Shown here: piece by piece, positions 47,337-58,600 of the stretch
Layout: each line of letters starts with the position of its first letter
Numbering within the stretch: the stretch's first letter is position 1
Origin: Scortum barcoo
Taxonomy: Eukaryota > Chordata > Actinopteri > Centrarchiformes > Terapontidae
DNA length: 64,000 nucleotides
Assembly (NCBI GenBank): GCA_023238725.1
Contig: CM041544.1
Span: 6,282,001-6,346,000, forward strand
Direction of reading: 5' to 3'
Notes under the pieces: model-generated
What the model was told of the DNA's origin: nothing
Databases searched by the model: none
What the model saw: the letters and a program-made list of their open reading frames with translations, nothing else
Translations under genes and position numbers: made by a program

Positions 47337-49324
47337 AAGAATAGAGGCAACAAGAAAAAATTGATTTAGAAATAAAAATATAAAATAAAGTAAGACCTTA
47401 AAATATAAGTTGACTGGGGTTCTTGATGATTTTGGTGGCCTTCCTCCTACACCGCTGGGTGTAGAGGTCCTCCATGGATGGCAGCTCCGTCCTGGTGATG
47501 TGCTGAGCAGCTTTCACCACCCTCTGTAGAGCCTTATGGTTGAGGGTCGGTTGCAGCTGCTGTACCAGGCAGTGATGCAGCCAGTCAGGATGCTCTCTAT
47601 GGTGCACCTGTAGAAGCTGCAGAGTATCCTTGAGTCCATGTTGAGCCTCCACAGCCTGTGGAAGAAGAAGAGCCTGCTGTCTGGCTGACTTTGTGACAAA
47701 GTCAGTGTGGATGAGTCCAGGTCAGGTCCTCGCTGATGTGAACCCAGAGGAAACCTGAAGCTGTTGACTCTCTCCACCGTAGTCCCGTTGATGGAGAGGG
47801 GGGCGTGTTCCTTTCTCTGCATCCTCCTGAAGTCCACTATCAGCTCCTTAGTTTTGCTGACTGTTGAGATGGAGGTTGTTGTCCTGGCACCAAGATGTCA
47901 GGGCTCTGACCTGACCTCTCTGTAGGCCGTCCTCGTCATCGTCAGCCGTGGTGATCAGGCCAATGACAGTCGTGTCATCAGCAAATTTGACGATGGTGTT
48001 GGAGCTGTGGGTGGCCACGCAGTCATGCGTGTGAACAGGGAGTACAGGGAGAGGGCTGAGCACACAGCCCTGGAGAGCACTGGTGTTGAGAGTCAGGGTG
48101 GAGGATGTGGTGCTGCCTTCCCATCCGCACAGCCTGGGGTCTGCCCGTCAGGAAGTTCAGGATCCAGTCACAGAGGGAGGTGTTGAGACTGAGGTCTCTG
48201 AGATTGGTGTGACGAGCTTGGAGAGCACGATGGTGTTGAACGCTAAACTTTAGTCAATGAACAGCATTCTCAAATATGTGTCCTTCTGGTCCATGTGGGA
48301 GAGGGCATTGTGGAGGGTGAGGGCATCTTCAGTTGACCTATTGGGCCTGTAGGCAAACTGAAGTGGGTCCAGTGAGTCCGGGAGGGAGGAGGTGATTTGA
48401 CTAACCGCTCAAAGCACTTCATGATGGTGGAGGTGAGAGCTACTGGGCAGGTAGTCATTCAGGCAGAGGATTTTGGTTTTCTTGGGGACAGGGACAATGA
48501 TGGTCTCCTTGAAAGCTTGTGGGGACTACAGACTGGAGCAGTGACACGTTGAAAATGTCTGCAAAGACGTCTGCCAGCTGGTCTGCACACACCTTGAGAG
48601 CTCACCCAGGGATGCCGTCAGGTCCAGGAGCCTTAACGTGTGTTAATCTGTTTTAAAGTTCTACACATACGTCTGCCCTGGATATCACAGGTGGGCAGTG
48701 GTCCTCCTGAGCCTTTTGCACCTTCCACAGCTGGAGAGGTGCTCTCAAAGCGGGCATAAAAAGTGTTCAGCTCATCAGGACAGAGATGCAGACATCACCT
48801 CACCACTGCTGATCTTCTTTTTGTAGTCCATAAGAGTTTTTAATCCAGCCCACATGCTCCTGGTGTTTGAGCCGGATTTCTCTGTTAACCCAGAGTTTCT
48901 GATTCGGGAATGTCCATATAGTAATCCTTGGTACGATGTCATCGATGCATTTACCGATGTATGACCGCGCGTCCGTGTATGTGATTATGTCTGTGTCCTT
49001 AAACACACACCACTCCATTGTGCTGAAGCAGTCGTGCATAGCCGAGTCTGATTGGTCGGACCACTGCTGAATGGTCCGCATCACCGGTCCGTCACGCTTC
49101 AATTTCTGCCTATAGGAAGGCAGCAGCAGAACTGAGGCGTGGTCACATTTGCCGTGTAAGGGGTGTAAACATGATCGACTGTGTTCTCACCATGCGTTGA
49201 TCCGCATGCTCATGTGTTTGTGATATCTCAGCAGGACTTTCCTCAGGTTGGCGTTGTTAAAGTCCCCGGTTACAATAAACGCAGCCTCCGGCCTTGAGGT
49301 CTCTGTCCTGTCAACTCCATACAG
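47263..49324 (-). mobile_element. 5'-truncated LINE insertion, unit 2
   Basis: Same insertion and same 18-bp target duplication (47245-47262, 49325-49342) as 35173-37254. On the minus strand more of the protein is in frame here: PVMRTIQQWSDQSDSAMHDC (48.8-49.1 kb), CPVALTSTIMKCFERLVKS (48.45 kb), the RT catalytic motif KFADDTTVIG (about 47.98 kb) and the C-terminal IESILTGCITAWY. Relative to unit 1 it has dozens of one- to few-base indels while the flanks are almost identical. The AT tail is at 47261-47333. Confidence 0.88.
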
Positions 49325-50030
49325 CTATTTCTGCCTGTCAATTCCCTCGGACAGATTCCAGCCAGCTTCCACCTCCAACTTTAGATTCTGGTTGACAGCT
49401 GTAACCAAAGCCTCCACCTACTGTAGCCAAAAGTCTCCACCTACAACTCCTGCCTTCAACCTACTGCTCTTGCCTCCACTTGCTGCTTCCAGCTCCTCCA
49501 CCTGCAGTCTAAACCTCCACAGCTGCAGCTCAAACCTCCACCAACAGCCTACTGAAGCTCCTACCTCCAGCCTTCACCAGTAATGTACAGCCTCCGTCTA
49601 CACCATCAGATTCTAACAAACAGCTGTATCCTGAGGCTCCACCTCCAACTGCATGTAACCTGCCCCTTTCCAGCAACCTGCAAACATCACTTCCACTGAC
49701 AAGAAAACTTTGGCCTGAACCTCCACCTACAACTCCTGCCTTTAGCCTCAACCAAGACATCTGTAGTCACCAACTCCATCTGCTGAGTTTTCAGACACAT
49801 GAAGCCCAAACCCCCGCCTACAACCTCTGTCAATCCACCAGCCTCCACTTGCCCGTTCTGGTACACTGTAGCAAACAACAGTCCCATTACTTTCCTATAA
49901 CTACCGTTATAGACGACATCTCTTCCTGCAGAATTCAAACAGATGAAAACAACATGCAGTACCAAGCCCCGACCATAGTCTTTGGCACCAACCTCCAGCA
50001 AGCTGAAACCCCAATTTTGTCAGTATGTAT
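49325..50030. repeat. CCTCCACCT minisatellite, unit 2 right part
   Basis: Duplicate of 37255-37960, almost identical. Confidence 0.7.
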
Positions 50031-51730
50031 AAAAGATTAGGAGGTGCAACACTAAATGAAAACTGTGCGACCCCCAAAAATCTCAGAGAACATCACACAA
50101 CATTTCCAACCACGCTCCCGTAAAAAGACTGCCAGCTAATTCGCTCTGTTTTTGTCAGTGTTGCTCAATAAAGTCCATCAATCTATGCAGTCATCAGATC
50201 AGTCATCGGTCCTTCATATTTCAGATCTTAGAGGTTTTGTGTCATTTCAATGCGGTTTTCTCTTCAGACTTTTATAATAATTCTTGCAGTTTCCCAGCAG
50301 CTTTCTCATCTTATTAGTTTTAAACAGGAATATTAAATTACATTTAAACTTATAAGGACTAATGGTCAAGATGAATTTGCTTTTGTTATCTTAAAACAAA
50401 GGGTTGATGAAATGAACACTGTAACATGTTGATGCTACACAACACAGAACATATACACAGTTATTTAAAATGAAGACAACATTACAGTGAAAGAATGAAT
50501 GCACAACACTGTGACAAGATCAATTAATTTTCTGTTTTAAAGACAAAACTTAAGACTTGCTGGAACTTACAACTGAAATTTTCAGAATTTATAGTAAAAA
50601 TTTCAGTTCTAGCAACAAACTGAGCCAGTCCTCACACCAAACATGAATTTATCTTGTTTTGATTGAGGACAAAGTGAGAAAGATGAACTGCATTTGTCAG
50701 TTTTTTCCCCACTATTTCAGAAAGTATGTGCTGATTAAAGGTGATAATAATCACTCACAGTTGTTTAGAAAGGTTTTTAACTTCTTGGTACATTTCTTTA
50801 GTTCTCTATCATTCATATCTCTCAGATGAGTCACGTGGTCCTCTCTGTGATTGAGATCCAAACATTACAAATCATGATGGATGCATACACCTCTTTACAA
50901 GGAAAGCTCAACCTTTCCTCTCCTCTATCAGCTGCTCTGTGTCTTTGTCTGCGACAACACACACAATCAACAACACACACACACACACAATCCTGTTTTC
51001 AATTACGTTTTTTAAATATATAGAAGAAAAACATTTTTCAGTATTTATTTATCATAAATAACTATATCTCAAGGATGAACACAGAGACTTTGAACAGTTC
51101 ATTAGAGATACAGTTTGTTTAATTTCTTATGATGGTCTCTTCCTCCCTAAATATGTCATTTACTTGTTCTGAAGGGAAATTCCTGTCCATTACCTCATGA
51201 AAAACAACCAAATAAAATGGTATTAAAATAGCTTATAGTAATAAAATAGAAAAAAAATTAAAAACAAAGTATTATTGTGGCAAGTAATACTGTGATTATG
51301 GCTGCTGCTCGTTTTTATCAGCTCTTTACAATGAAAAACAGTTCTGTTCACTCTGTTCTCTCCGTTATTGTGAAAGTATTACCCTGCAATATATTGTGCC
51401 ACATAATATTGTTATTTAAATCTCAAGTGAAAATGTAACATTTCTCTGTATCAGACCTGCACAGTCTTTTTAAGGACACGTGATAAAAAGTAGTTCTCTT
51501 TACTGAAAGAAGGCTTGATCAGTGAGGAGCATGATGAGATGTGATTTCAGGAAACAAACAGTGATCAGCCTCCATCTGTCCACTGACTATGTATAAAGAT
51601 ATATTACAATATATCTCTTCTATTACATATATATCTATAATATAACATGTACACAGGCTGTGATGTTGATCATCATGAAATTGACCTGTCATAATGCAAC
51701 TTCGCCACTAGATGTCACTATAACTTTTCA

Positions 51731-51739
51731 TGACGTCAC
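51731..51739 (+). promoter_or_regulatory. ATF/CRE box of the fifth 7SL locus
   Basis: TGACGTCAC at -50 to -42, promoter sequence undisturbed. Confidence 0.75.
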
Positions 51740-51780
51740 GGCGGTCAAAGCCAAAAGCTCCATGAATGAAGAGCTGAGTC

Positions 51781-52305
51781 GCCGGGTGCGGTGGCGCGCG
51801 CCTGTAATACAAGAGAGAAAGCCAAGCTACCGGGAGGCTGAGGCTGGCGGATCGTTTGAGCTCAGGAGCTCTGAGCTGCAGCGGACTATGCATGTGTGTG
51901 ATTTAATTGCTCATATTTTGATGCGATCGGGTGTCCGCACTAAGTTCGGTATCGATATGGTGCTCCTGGGGGAGCCATTTTGGAAGGAAGTTTTTTGTAT
52001 ATGCGGGACCACCAGGTCGTCTAAGGAGGGCATTAACTAACACACATCCAAGTGCACTGAAGAGGGGAGAGTTTGAATGAATGAGGAGCGGCCCAGGTCG
52101 GTAACTACAACTCATAAACGGAGATTTTAAACATAAAACAGGTCAAAGCTGTTTTTAGGTTATTTAGAATTCATATTTTTTAGCCCCCGTGCCGCTCAGT
52201 AGTGGTTTCCCTCAAGCATTTCATACCATCTGAAACTCTCTCAGGATCGCGCCTGTGAATAGACGCTGTAGTGCAGCCTGAGTAATACAGCGGGACCCAG
52301 TCTTT
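51781..52305 (+). pseudogene. Fifth 7SL locus, interrupted by about nine inserted blocks
   Basis: All parts of the 298-nt RNA are present in order but spread over 525 nt, so about 227 nt are extra. The added blocks come in order from 42.6-43.5 kb: ATTTTGGAAGGAAGTTTTTT at ~51977 (source 42842), CATTAACTAACACACATCCA at ~52031 (43012), GAAGAGGGGAGAGTTTGAAT at ~52060 (43058), ATTTTAAACATAAAAC at ~52124. As written it could not fold into 7SL RNA, but the pattern suggests an assembly product rather than a true pseudogene. Confidence 0.8.
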
Positions 52306-52307
52306 TT
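52303..52307 (+). terminator. T5 run at the fifth 7SL locus
   Basis: Equivalent of the terminators of copies 1-4. Confidence 0.7.
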
Positions 52308-52600
52308 ACACTCTCTACACTGCGGAAACACACCGGACTATGTATAAAGATATATTACAATATATCTCTTCTATTACATATATATCTATAATTAACATGA
52401 CACCGCACACACCAGTCACTATAACAGCAACACACACCTCTTTACAGCTCACTGCTGCACACACGCTCAACCTTTCCTCTCTCTCTGGGGGAGCTACCCC
52501 TCAAAACACGCACAAAGCTGCTCTGTGTCTTTGTCCTACAGCGCCTCCACCTGGACAACACACACAATGAACAGCACACACACACACACACACACACTCA

Positions 52601-53090
52601 CTTCTCCGTTTGCACGTTTCCTTTTTGTTGTCTCATATCACGAACACGTTAGTTCACCTTTTCCTCCATGTCAAACAGCCACACAGGTTTTAAAAGCACC
52701 AGACATTAGTTATTATTTGTTATTAATTGTCATTACAACAAGTTATTTCCTGTTGTATTATCTGTCCTGTGTGTAGCGGTAGAAATTCATTTGGTCACCT
52801 GTATTTGTACTTTACTCGAACACTTATATTGTATACTACATTACAGGCATACTTCTTTATTTTTTTAATAAAATATTCAAAACACACTCATCTGAACTAT
52901 TTATAGGTCAAACTATACACACAATGTCATGCACAGTAATCATCATTAGATTATTTGATATAAGGAGCAGTAGTATCTCTTCCAAGGCGATATTTTAGGG
53001 GGGAAATGGTGAAAGCTGATGTCTTAAAAATGAAATTAAAGCATCACAGCAAATATAAAATAAAAGCTTGTGATTTTACAGAAGTATTTC
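52601..53090. other. Spacer between the array and cox5b
   Basis: Single-copy-looking AT-rich DNA. A GTACTTTACT-type stretch near 52805 may be a remnant of the same repeat as at 18930-19170. No gene is seen. Confidence 0.5.
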
Positions 53091-53234
53091 CGTGCCCCCT
53101 CTGCTCCATGTGATTGGTTAATGCATCCTCATGTCCCCTCTCATTGGTCTGACCACCTGTCGCTCAGCCGGGCCGTCGGGGTCATTTCAGTCCACCGTCA
53201 GTCGTATCAGGTCAGTGTCGGTACTCATAGCAGG
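53091..53234 (+). promoter_or_regulatory. cox5b: cox5b promoter region with two CCAAT-type boxes
   Basis: ATTGG (inverted CCAAT) at 53113-53117 and 53143-53147, 30 bp apart, followed by GC-rich sequence up to the start codon. No TATA box. Assignment is positional. Confidence 0.5.
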
Positions 53235-54423
53235 ATGGCGGGTCGTCTCCTTCTTCGAGCCTGGACAACAACAGCGGCTCTGCGGCTGAGGGGCAGCGCG
53301 GTGTCCCGGCCGGTGCACCGCGCCATGGCCTCAGGTAACAGCGTGTTTACTACCGAGCAAACATACACTTCAGACCGGGACACAGGCCTGTAGAGTCCGG
53401 GGAAACACCGCCCGTCCCCGGCAGACATGTAGGAGACAAGCTGAGGGAGCTAAAACACAGCCTGGTAAAGTGAAAGTGATATTTTTAGTTTGTTGCGCAG
53501 TTTTGTGGCTGCGTTGTTTTTATCACACACGACGTCTGAAACGTGACGTTAGCTCGCCTCTGTTGGTAAATTATTTATTTATTATAGAGAGAGGACAAAT
53601 AACGCTGAATATCAACAGTCCGTGTGTATTAATAATAATGAAATATCCTTTTGTGGTCATTTTATGTGCTTTGTGCTTCCTGCATGTGACCGTGTTCCGC
53701 CTAAATGTGAACAACAATGGGATAATGAAGGTCATCTGGACTTGTGCTGGTGTAAAGGCCTCTGATAGACTCTGCTCCTCCTCCAGCAGGCGTGTGTTGG
53801 TTTGATGCCAGCATCCTGATAAGGGACAGAGCAGGGTGGTGTGGGTGGCCTCCACTGCCAGCGTGCACTTTTGACTGTGTGCTGCACAACCTGGCCAGCT
53901 GACTTTGAAGGGTTTTTTAATTTATGGTGAATCATCTGTTGTTAATGAGAAGCTTTGCCTTTATATATTTTTTCAGGAATACCTACAGATGAAGAGCAGG
54001 CCACTGGGCTAGAGAGACGTGCCCTGCAGGCCCTCAAGCATGGAAAGGTAGGCTACTACATACCCAGCTCTACTGTGCTCAAACCTCTCATGCATTGATG
54101 TCTTTACCTTCACGTTACAGGACCCGTACAGTATGCTGAAGCCCAAGGAGTATGCTGGCACCAAGGAGGACCCTCACATTGTGCCGTGCATTGGAACCAA
54201 GAGGCTGGTGGGCTGTCTCTGTGAGTGGTGCACATTAAAGGCAGCAAGTCTGGTGGTCTGTGTGAGTGCACGCTAAAAACCAGGTTAACCATGATTGTAA
54301 TCCTCTGCAGGTGAGGAAGACAACACTGCGATCGTATGGTTCTGGCTCCACGAGGGAGAAGCCCAGCGCTGTCCCTCCTGTGGTTCCCACTATAAGCTGG
54401 TCCACCATGAGCTGCCTCATTGA
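53235..54423 (+). CDS. cox5b: Cytochrome c oxidase subunit 5B, mitochondrial, complete
   Basis: A nuclear-encoded, zinc-binding structural subunit of respiratory complex IV on the matrix side of the inner membrane. Four exons: 53235-53334, 53977-54047, 54121-54220, 54311-54423; 384 nt, 127 aa (human 129). Residues 1 to about 31 are an Arg/Ala/Leu-rich, acid-free mitochondrial presequence (MAGRLLLRAWTTTAALRLRG). The mature part has GIPTDEEQATGLERRAL, DPYSMLKPKEYAGTKEDPHI, VPCIGTKRLVGCLCEED and VWFWLHEGEAQRCPSCGSHY, ending ELPH. The four zinc ligands Cys89, Cys91, Cys111 and Cys114 are intact. The start is the first ATG, directly before the presequence. It is transcribed toward herc4, and the 3' ends converge. 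Confidence 0.97.
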
Positions 54424-54492
54424 GATCCACATTTGCCTCCTTCGTGGCCATATACTGTAATGCTGCGCATCATTTAACATGTACAGTTTATC

Positions 54493-54498
54493 ATTAAA
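54493..54498 (+). terminator. cox5b: cox5b polyadenylation signal ATTAAA
   Basis: ATTAAA variant hexamer 70 bp after the stop codon. Confidence 0.65.
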
Positions 54499-54903
54499 AT
54501 GTAAACCTGAGCTGGAATGTCTTGATGAAAAGCTGTTTTTAATTAAGGAACAGATCCATCGCGCTGTGGCAAGTTAAATTATTAAAGCTAAACTGAGCTA
54601 CTTTTTGTGGCACTACACTCATTTATGTTATAAAGTCAAAGATGCTTGTATTTTAGTCATCATGTTAGCATGCCATAGTAAAGCAAAACTGTGGCTTTGC
54701 CTTTCAAGTTGTGGCATCACTTTGCATCTAAATTAAGTTAAATGTTACAATAACCTTTAGCTGTACCTCTCAAATGTAACATGCTGTAATAAGTGATCAA
54801 AGTATAACCACCAAACAACCAGTGAGTGCTTAGAAATACTCATAACAGTAAAGTAGTTTTTTCCCAAAGGAACTGACATTTATCTCAGTGGCTGTACTTT
54901 GTT

Positions 54904-55686
54904 TTTATTTGTGGATTGTTTAAGGCTTCCAGCCAGGAAAAATCCACTCAGCATCTAAAGCAAACGTTTCACACGGCTCTCGATCAAATGTCACAACATA
55001 ACTTGTGTCAAACAAAGATTTTATGTTTACAAGGTCTGGGTTAAAATATTTAATGGACAGAGGATGGCCACAGCATCAGTAACTCCTGTAAAACACCTTT
55101 CATCGCAGTACCCATGCAGCGACTACTATCTCAGTGGAACTTAAAATGTTGCGTCTTTGGTGAGAGGTGTTGATTTAAGTCTGGTCATTTTGAGGCCACA
55201 GTGTTGGGATTACAGTATCTTTTTGACATTTTTCTTAGAATATTTGTTTCCCACCAGTATAGACATAACAGAAACCTCTCACTGTCACATTACATTATAA
55301 GCTTCAGAGGTAGTGCTGCTGCGTTTCCTTATATTTTACAGGCATTAATGTTGCTGTTTGTGCGCCCTGTGTCGTATATACCAGTAGTTTGCTTCATCAT
55401 ACTCATCATAACCAAACATGAATAAAAGCATATCTACAAGAGCAATATCAAATGTGAATGAACCTGTTATAGGGCATCAAATGCTGTGATGGCATGAAAA
55501 AAAAAAGCTTAACATGAAAGTCTAGACATTGGACTGTTAATCATTTCTAGTTTAATGCGGCCGCCTCCTTTCCCCACCCAAGTGTTCAACTCTTACAGCA
55601 GGATTCAAGTCTGCCAAGCAAAACATTTGGGAATGTGGTCGCCATCAACAGTCCTGACATTGAGTGCTATGCATTTCTGTGTACTA
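54904..55686 (-). other. herc4: herc4 3' UTR (putative)
   Basis: No coding sequence between the herc4 stop and the cox5b 3' end. TTTATT at 54904-54909 reads AATAAA on the minus strand and is a candidate end; the convergent 3' UTRs would be about 400 bp apart. Confidence 0.4.
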
Positions 55687-58600
55687 TCAGGCAAGATTAA
55701 AGCCTTGATTGTGATCTATAGCCTGTAGAAGCTTCTCACGTAGTGTTTCTAGACTTGTGTACTTGGGCAGATCCAGCAGGTTGAAGCAAGTGTGGGCCAC
55801 GGGTAAGTAGTGCTCCCCTCCACTGGTGGGCTGGATCACCAGCTTCAGGCTTTTCATGCCCAAGATGGGTATGCGGTCACTTCCTGTGAGGAACACTGAA
55901 GACAAAAGGCATCGTTTCACTTTTCTGGTTGAACATTACAGGTGTCAGCAAATTCAGCGTGTCAAAACAACAGCTTGCGTGATATTTTTTAAAAACATAT
56001 CAGGCAAGGTGGGCAGCACTTACACAAAAACAGTTTCTTCTTCTCCAGAGGAAGCTTGTGGAACACCTCCCAAAAAAGCTTGATGGTGGGATGGTCTGTC
56101 CAGTACTCCCCTTTGTATTCAGTACTCTGAGGAGTCAACATAAGTCTTCATGATAATCTGTTTTCTTTAATATAAATATTAAAATACATTCACACTTCTA
56201 GATTGAGGGTTATAAAAGCCATCAGTGGGAGTACTTTTTTCAAATAATGAAAAATAAATCATCTTTTTATGTGCAGTAAAGAGTGGAGACAGGTTATCTA
56301 GTTGTAGATACTGTTGTGTCATCATATTCTGTAATGCTGGTCTTATACAAAACCCAGAAAAATGCCCTCTTTCTCAGGTTATATTACAATGCCAAAAATA
56401 AATTGATGAGGTATGAGATAACTGATGACATGTTTAATCACTATTTGAAATGACCTTTTGGAGCTCTGTCCAGTCGTAGTTGGTGTTGCCAATGACCATG
56501 GCTTGCAGTTCGTTTGGCTGGAACAGCTCCAGGACTTTTCCACCGCACACCTTGTGAAAGCCTGCATAGAAGCACTCAAACAGCGGAGCCACTGATGTGT
56601 TGAAGACATAGTCTACGTATGCATTGACAAAGTCCTGCCTGGAGGATGAAAAAAAAGAAGTTAATATTAAAGTTAAGAGAAGGTGGATTTGTTACCTTTG
56701 AACAAAGCCAGGCTAGCTGTTTCCCTAGTCTTTATGCTAAGCTAAGCTAACTGGTTGCTCGCTCCAGCCACAAATGTACCCTACAGACATTACAGTAATA
56801 TTGTAACACTTCTAAAAATGTCAAACTATCCGCTATTAATTAATCAAGGAACTTTTTACCTGTTTGATTTGTTGACATTGATGTCTTCCCCGTTAGGTAC
56901 TAGCTCAAAGACCTCTGTGGCACCGTAGTTTTCCTCTGTGATCTGAAAACAAATGGGTTGATTTAGCTTCTGTGACATTCAGATAACACATTTCATGCTC
57001 CACAGAGACTGTTGTTCGACAATCATCTTACTGTAAAGTTCAAGCAGAACGTTTCCTCAAGGTCATCTTCTGTGTAATCCAGTAACTGTTGCAGACTCCT
57101 AATGTAAGAGGAGACAGAGATAGTTTACAAAATAAATTTCTTTTAAAAATTTGTTGAACACTCATGACATTTTTCCTTTAAGACTCTGTGTGGCAACGTA
57201 ACTGTAACATTTAGAGACTCGAGCTTCGATGCAGTTAAGAAAATACCAAGGCAAACTGACATTCATAAAACATGTTAAATGGGAACCTCATTTGACTGTT
57301 CCTTGATCTGACCTTCCCACATCTGGCATTAGCTCTTTCAGGTCATCTAGCGTCGGCTTCCTCTTCAGAAGCTTCTTGTAAAGGGCCACTGGGAAGTGGA
57401 GCTCCACTATAGTGAGATTGTAGATGGCCAGACCGCAGATGACCCCGATGAGGTTGAACAAGTCAATGTCCTCAAAGGTCTGCAAGGGACAGTCATTGGT
57501 TATCATCAGAAGTCTAACAGAAGCCAGCCTCAGTTTGTCTCATACATTCATTTATCTACAAGCAAATTAAAACAGGCACAAATAAAAAATGTATGTTTAT
57601 ACTATGAATCCCCTCAATTACTAGGCCTTATACAAAGTATAGGGTACTAACAGGATGAGAATGTCTACCTATGGATAATCTACACAGAAAATGAAAACAC
57701 CTTCTTAAGATTTAGGAGATGGGACTAACATGTACACATGATATATATTATATAATAATAATAATAATACTACAACCACTTCAGCGAGTGTTTTAGAGTG
57801 TTCTTAAATATAGCCAGTGGCATTTCAGCAGCGTTGAGCATACAAAGTACAGAACACAGTAAGTACCTTGTTTGAAAACCAGATGAGCCTCGACTCCTCG
57901 TAGTACCGAAACATGCCATATTTTGGATCCAGCAGCTCTTTCATGATCAGGAGGAAGAACTCCTTTCTCACGCCTCCTGCGTCAACTGCCTCCTCTCCCA
58001 CGAAGATCACCTGCAATGAATGGTTGCTAATATCAGACAGCAGTACCCTTTATGTTTTCATCTAAATCGCAACACAGGTTTACAAATATATTGTAAGCTA
58101 AATAATATTTGATGACAAATCATGTATTATTTAATGAACGACATAAGCCCTTAAATTAATAACTATTTTTTTTTTCAGTCTGAGCATAAGTCTTTTTGTT
58201 ATTAAATAGCTATATATAGAATATAGTCCTACATTAGCACCTGTTTGGTCACTTGGGGGCAGTGGAAACAAACCTTATAAAGTTGATACTGCAAATAAAT
58301 TGTCTGGTGACCAATAATGACTCTTTTTTTAGCTCTGTTTTGGTTTCCATCACCTTGTTTTTTAGCAGCTAAATGCTCCACGTTGTTCACTAGCTAGCCC
58401 CAATCTTTTCTGTGTGCTGAGCAGTGCTAGACAGATACTGTACAGTGGGTTTCTAGAGCTCTTTATGCTGGAAACGGCTGCCTGCTGCAGTGAGACTGAA
58501 CTAAAACAGTAAAGTTGGAAAGATGCTAAAAGGTTCCATAGAGCGTACTTATCTAAAAACACATACTTATCTAAGATTATTGACTATAGCAGCTTTTACC

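Larger units (their letters stand above)
42965..52600 (+). repeat. Tandem segmental duplication, unit 2 (right end scrambled)
   Basis: Repeats unit 1 from 30170 onward, with 7SL copy 4, the LINE insertion and the disrupted fifth 7SL locus. From 50883 the match to unit 1 turns into alternating blocks of two parental sequences. Confidence 0.8.
50883..52600. other. Interleaved ('zipper') chimera of two array segments
   Basis: Blocks of about 6-45 bp alternate between series X (38.81-39.9 kb: 7SL copy 3 with its upstream and downstream sequence) and series Y (39.76 to about 44.05 kb). Each series stays in order. For example, ATCATGATGGATG (X) is followed by CACCTCTTTACA (Y), GGAAAG (X), CTCAACCTTTCCTCTCCTCT (Y), and later AATCCTGTTTTCAATTAC (X). 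The same pattern continues through the 7SL gene and past its terminator. After 52600 the sequence is unrelated. Confidence 0.85.

Noticed and set aside
51781..52305. A 7SL pseudogene broken by many independent insertions
   Set aside because: About nine insertions that happen to be colinear pieces of one neighbouring segment, with no target duplications, are not credible as separate events.
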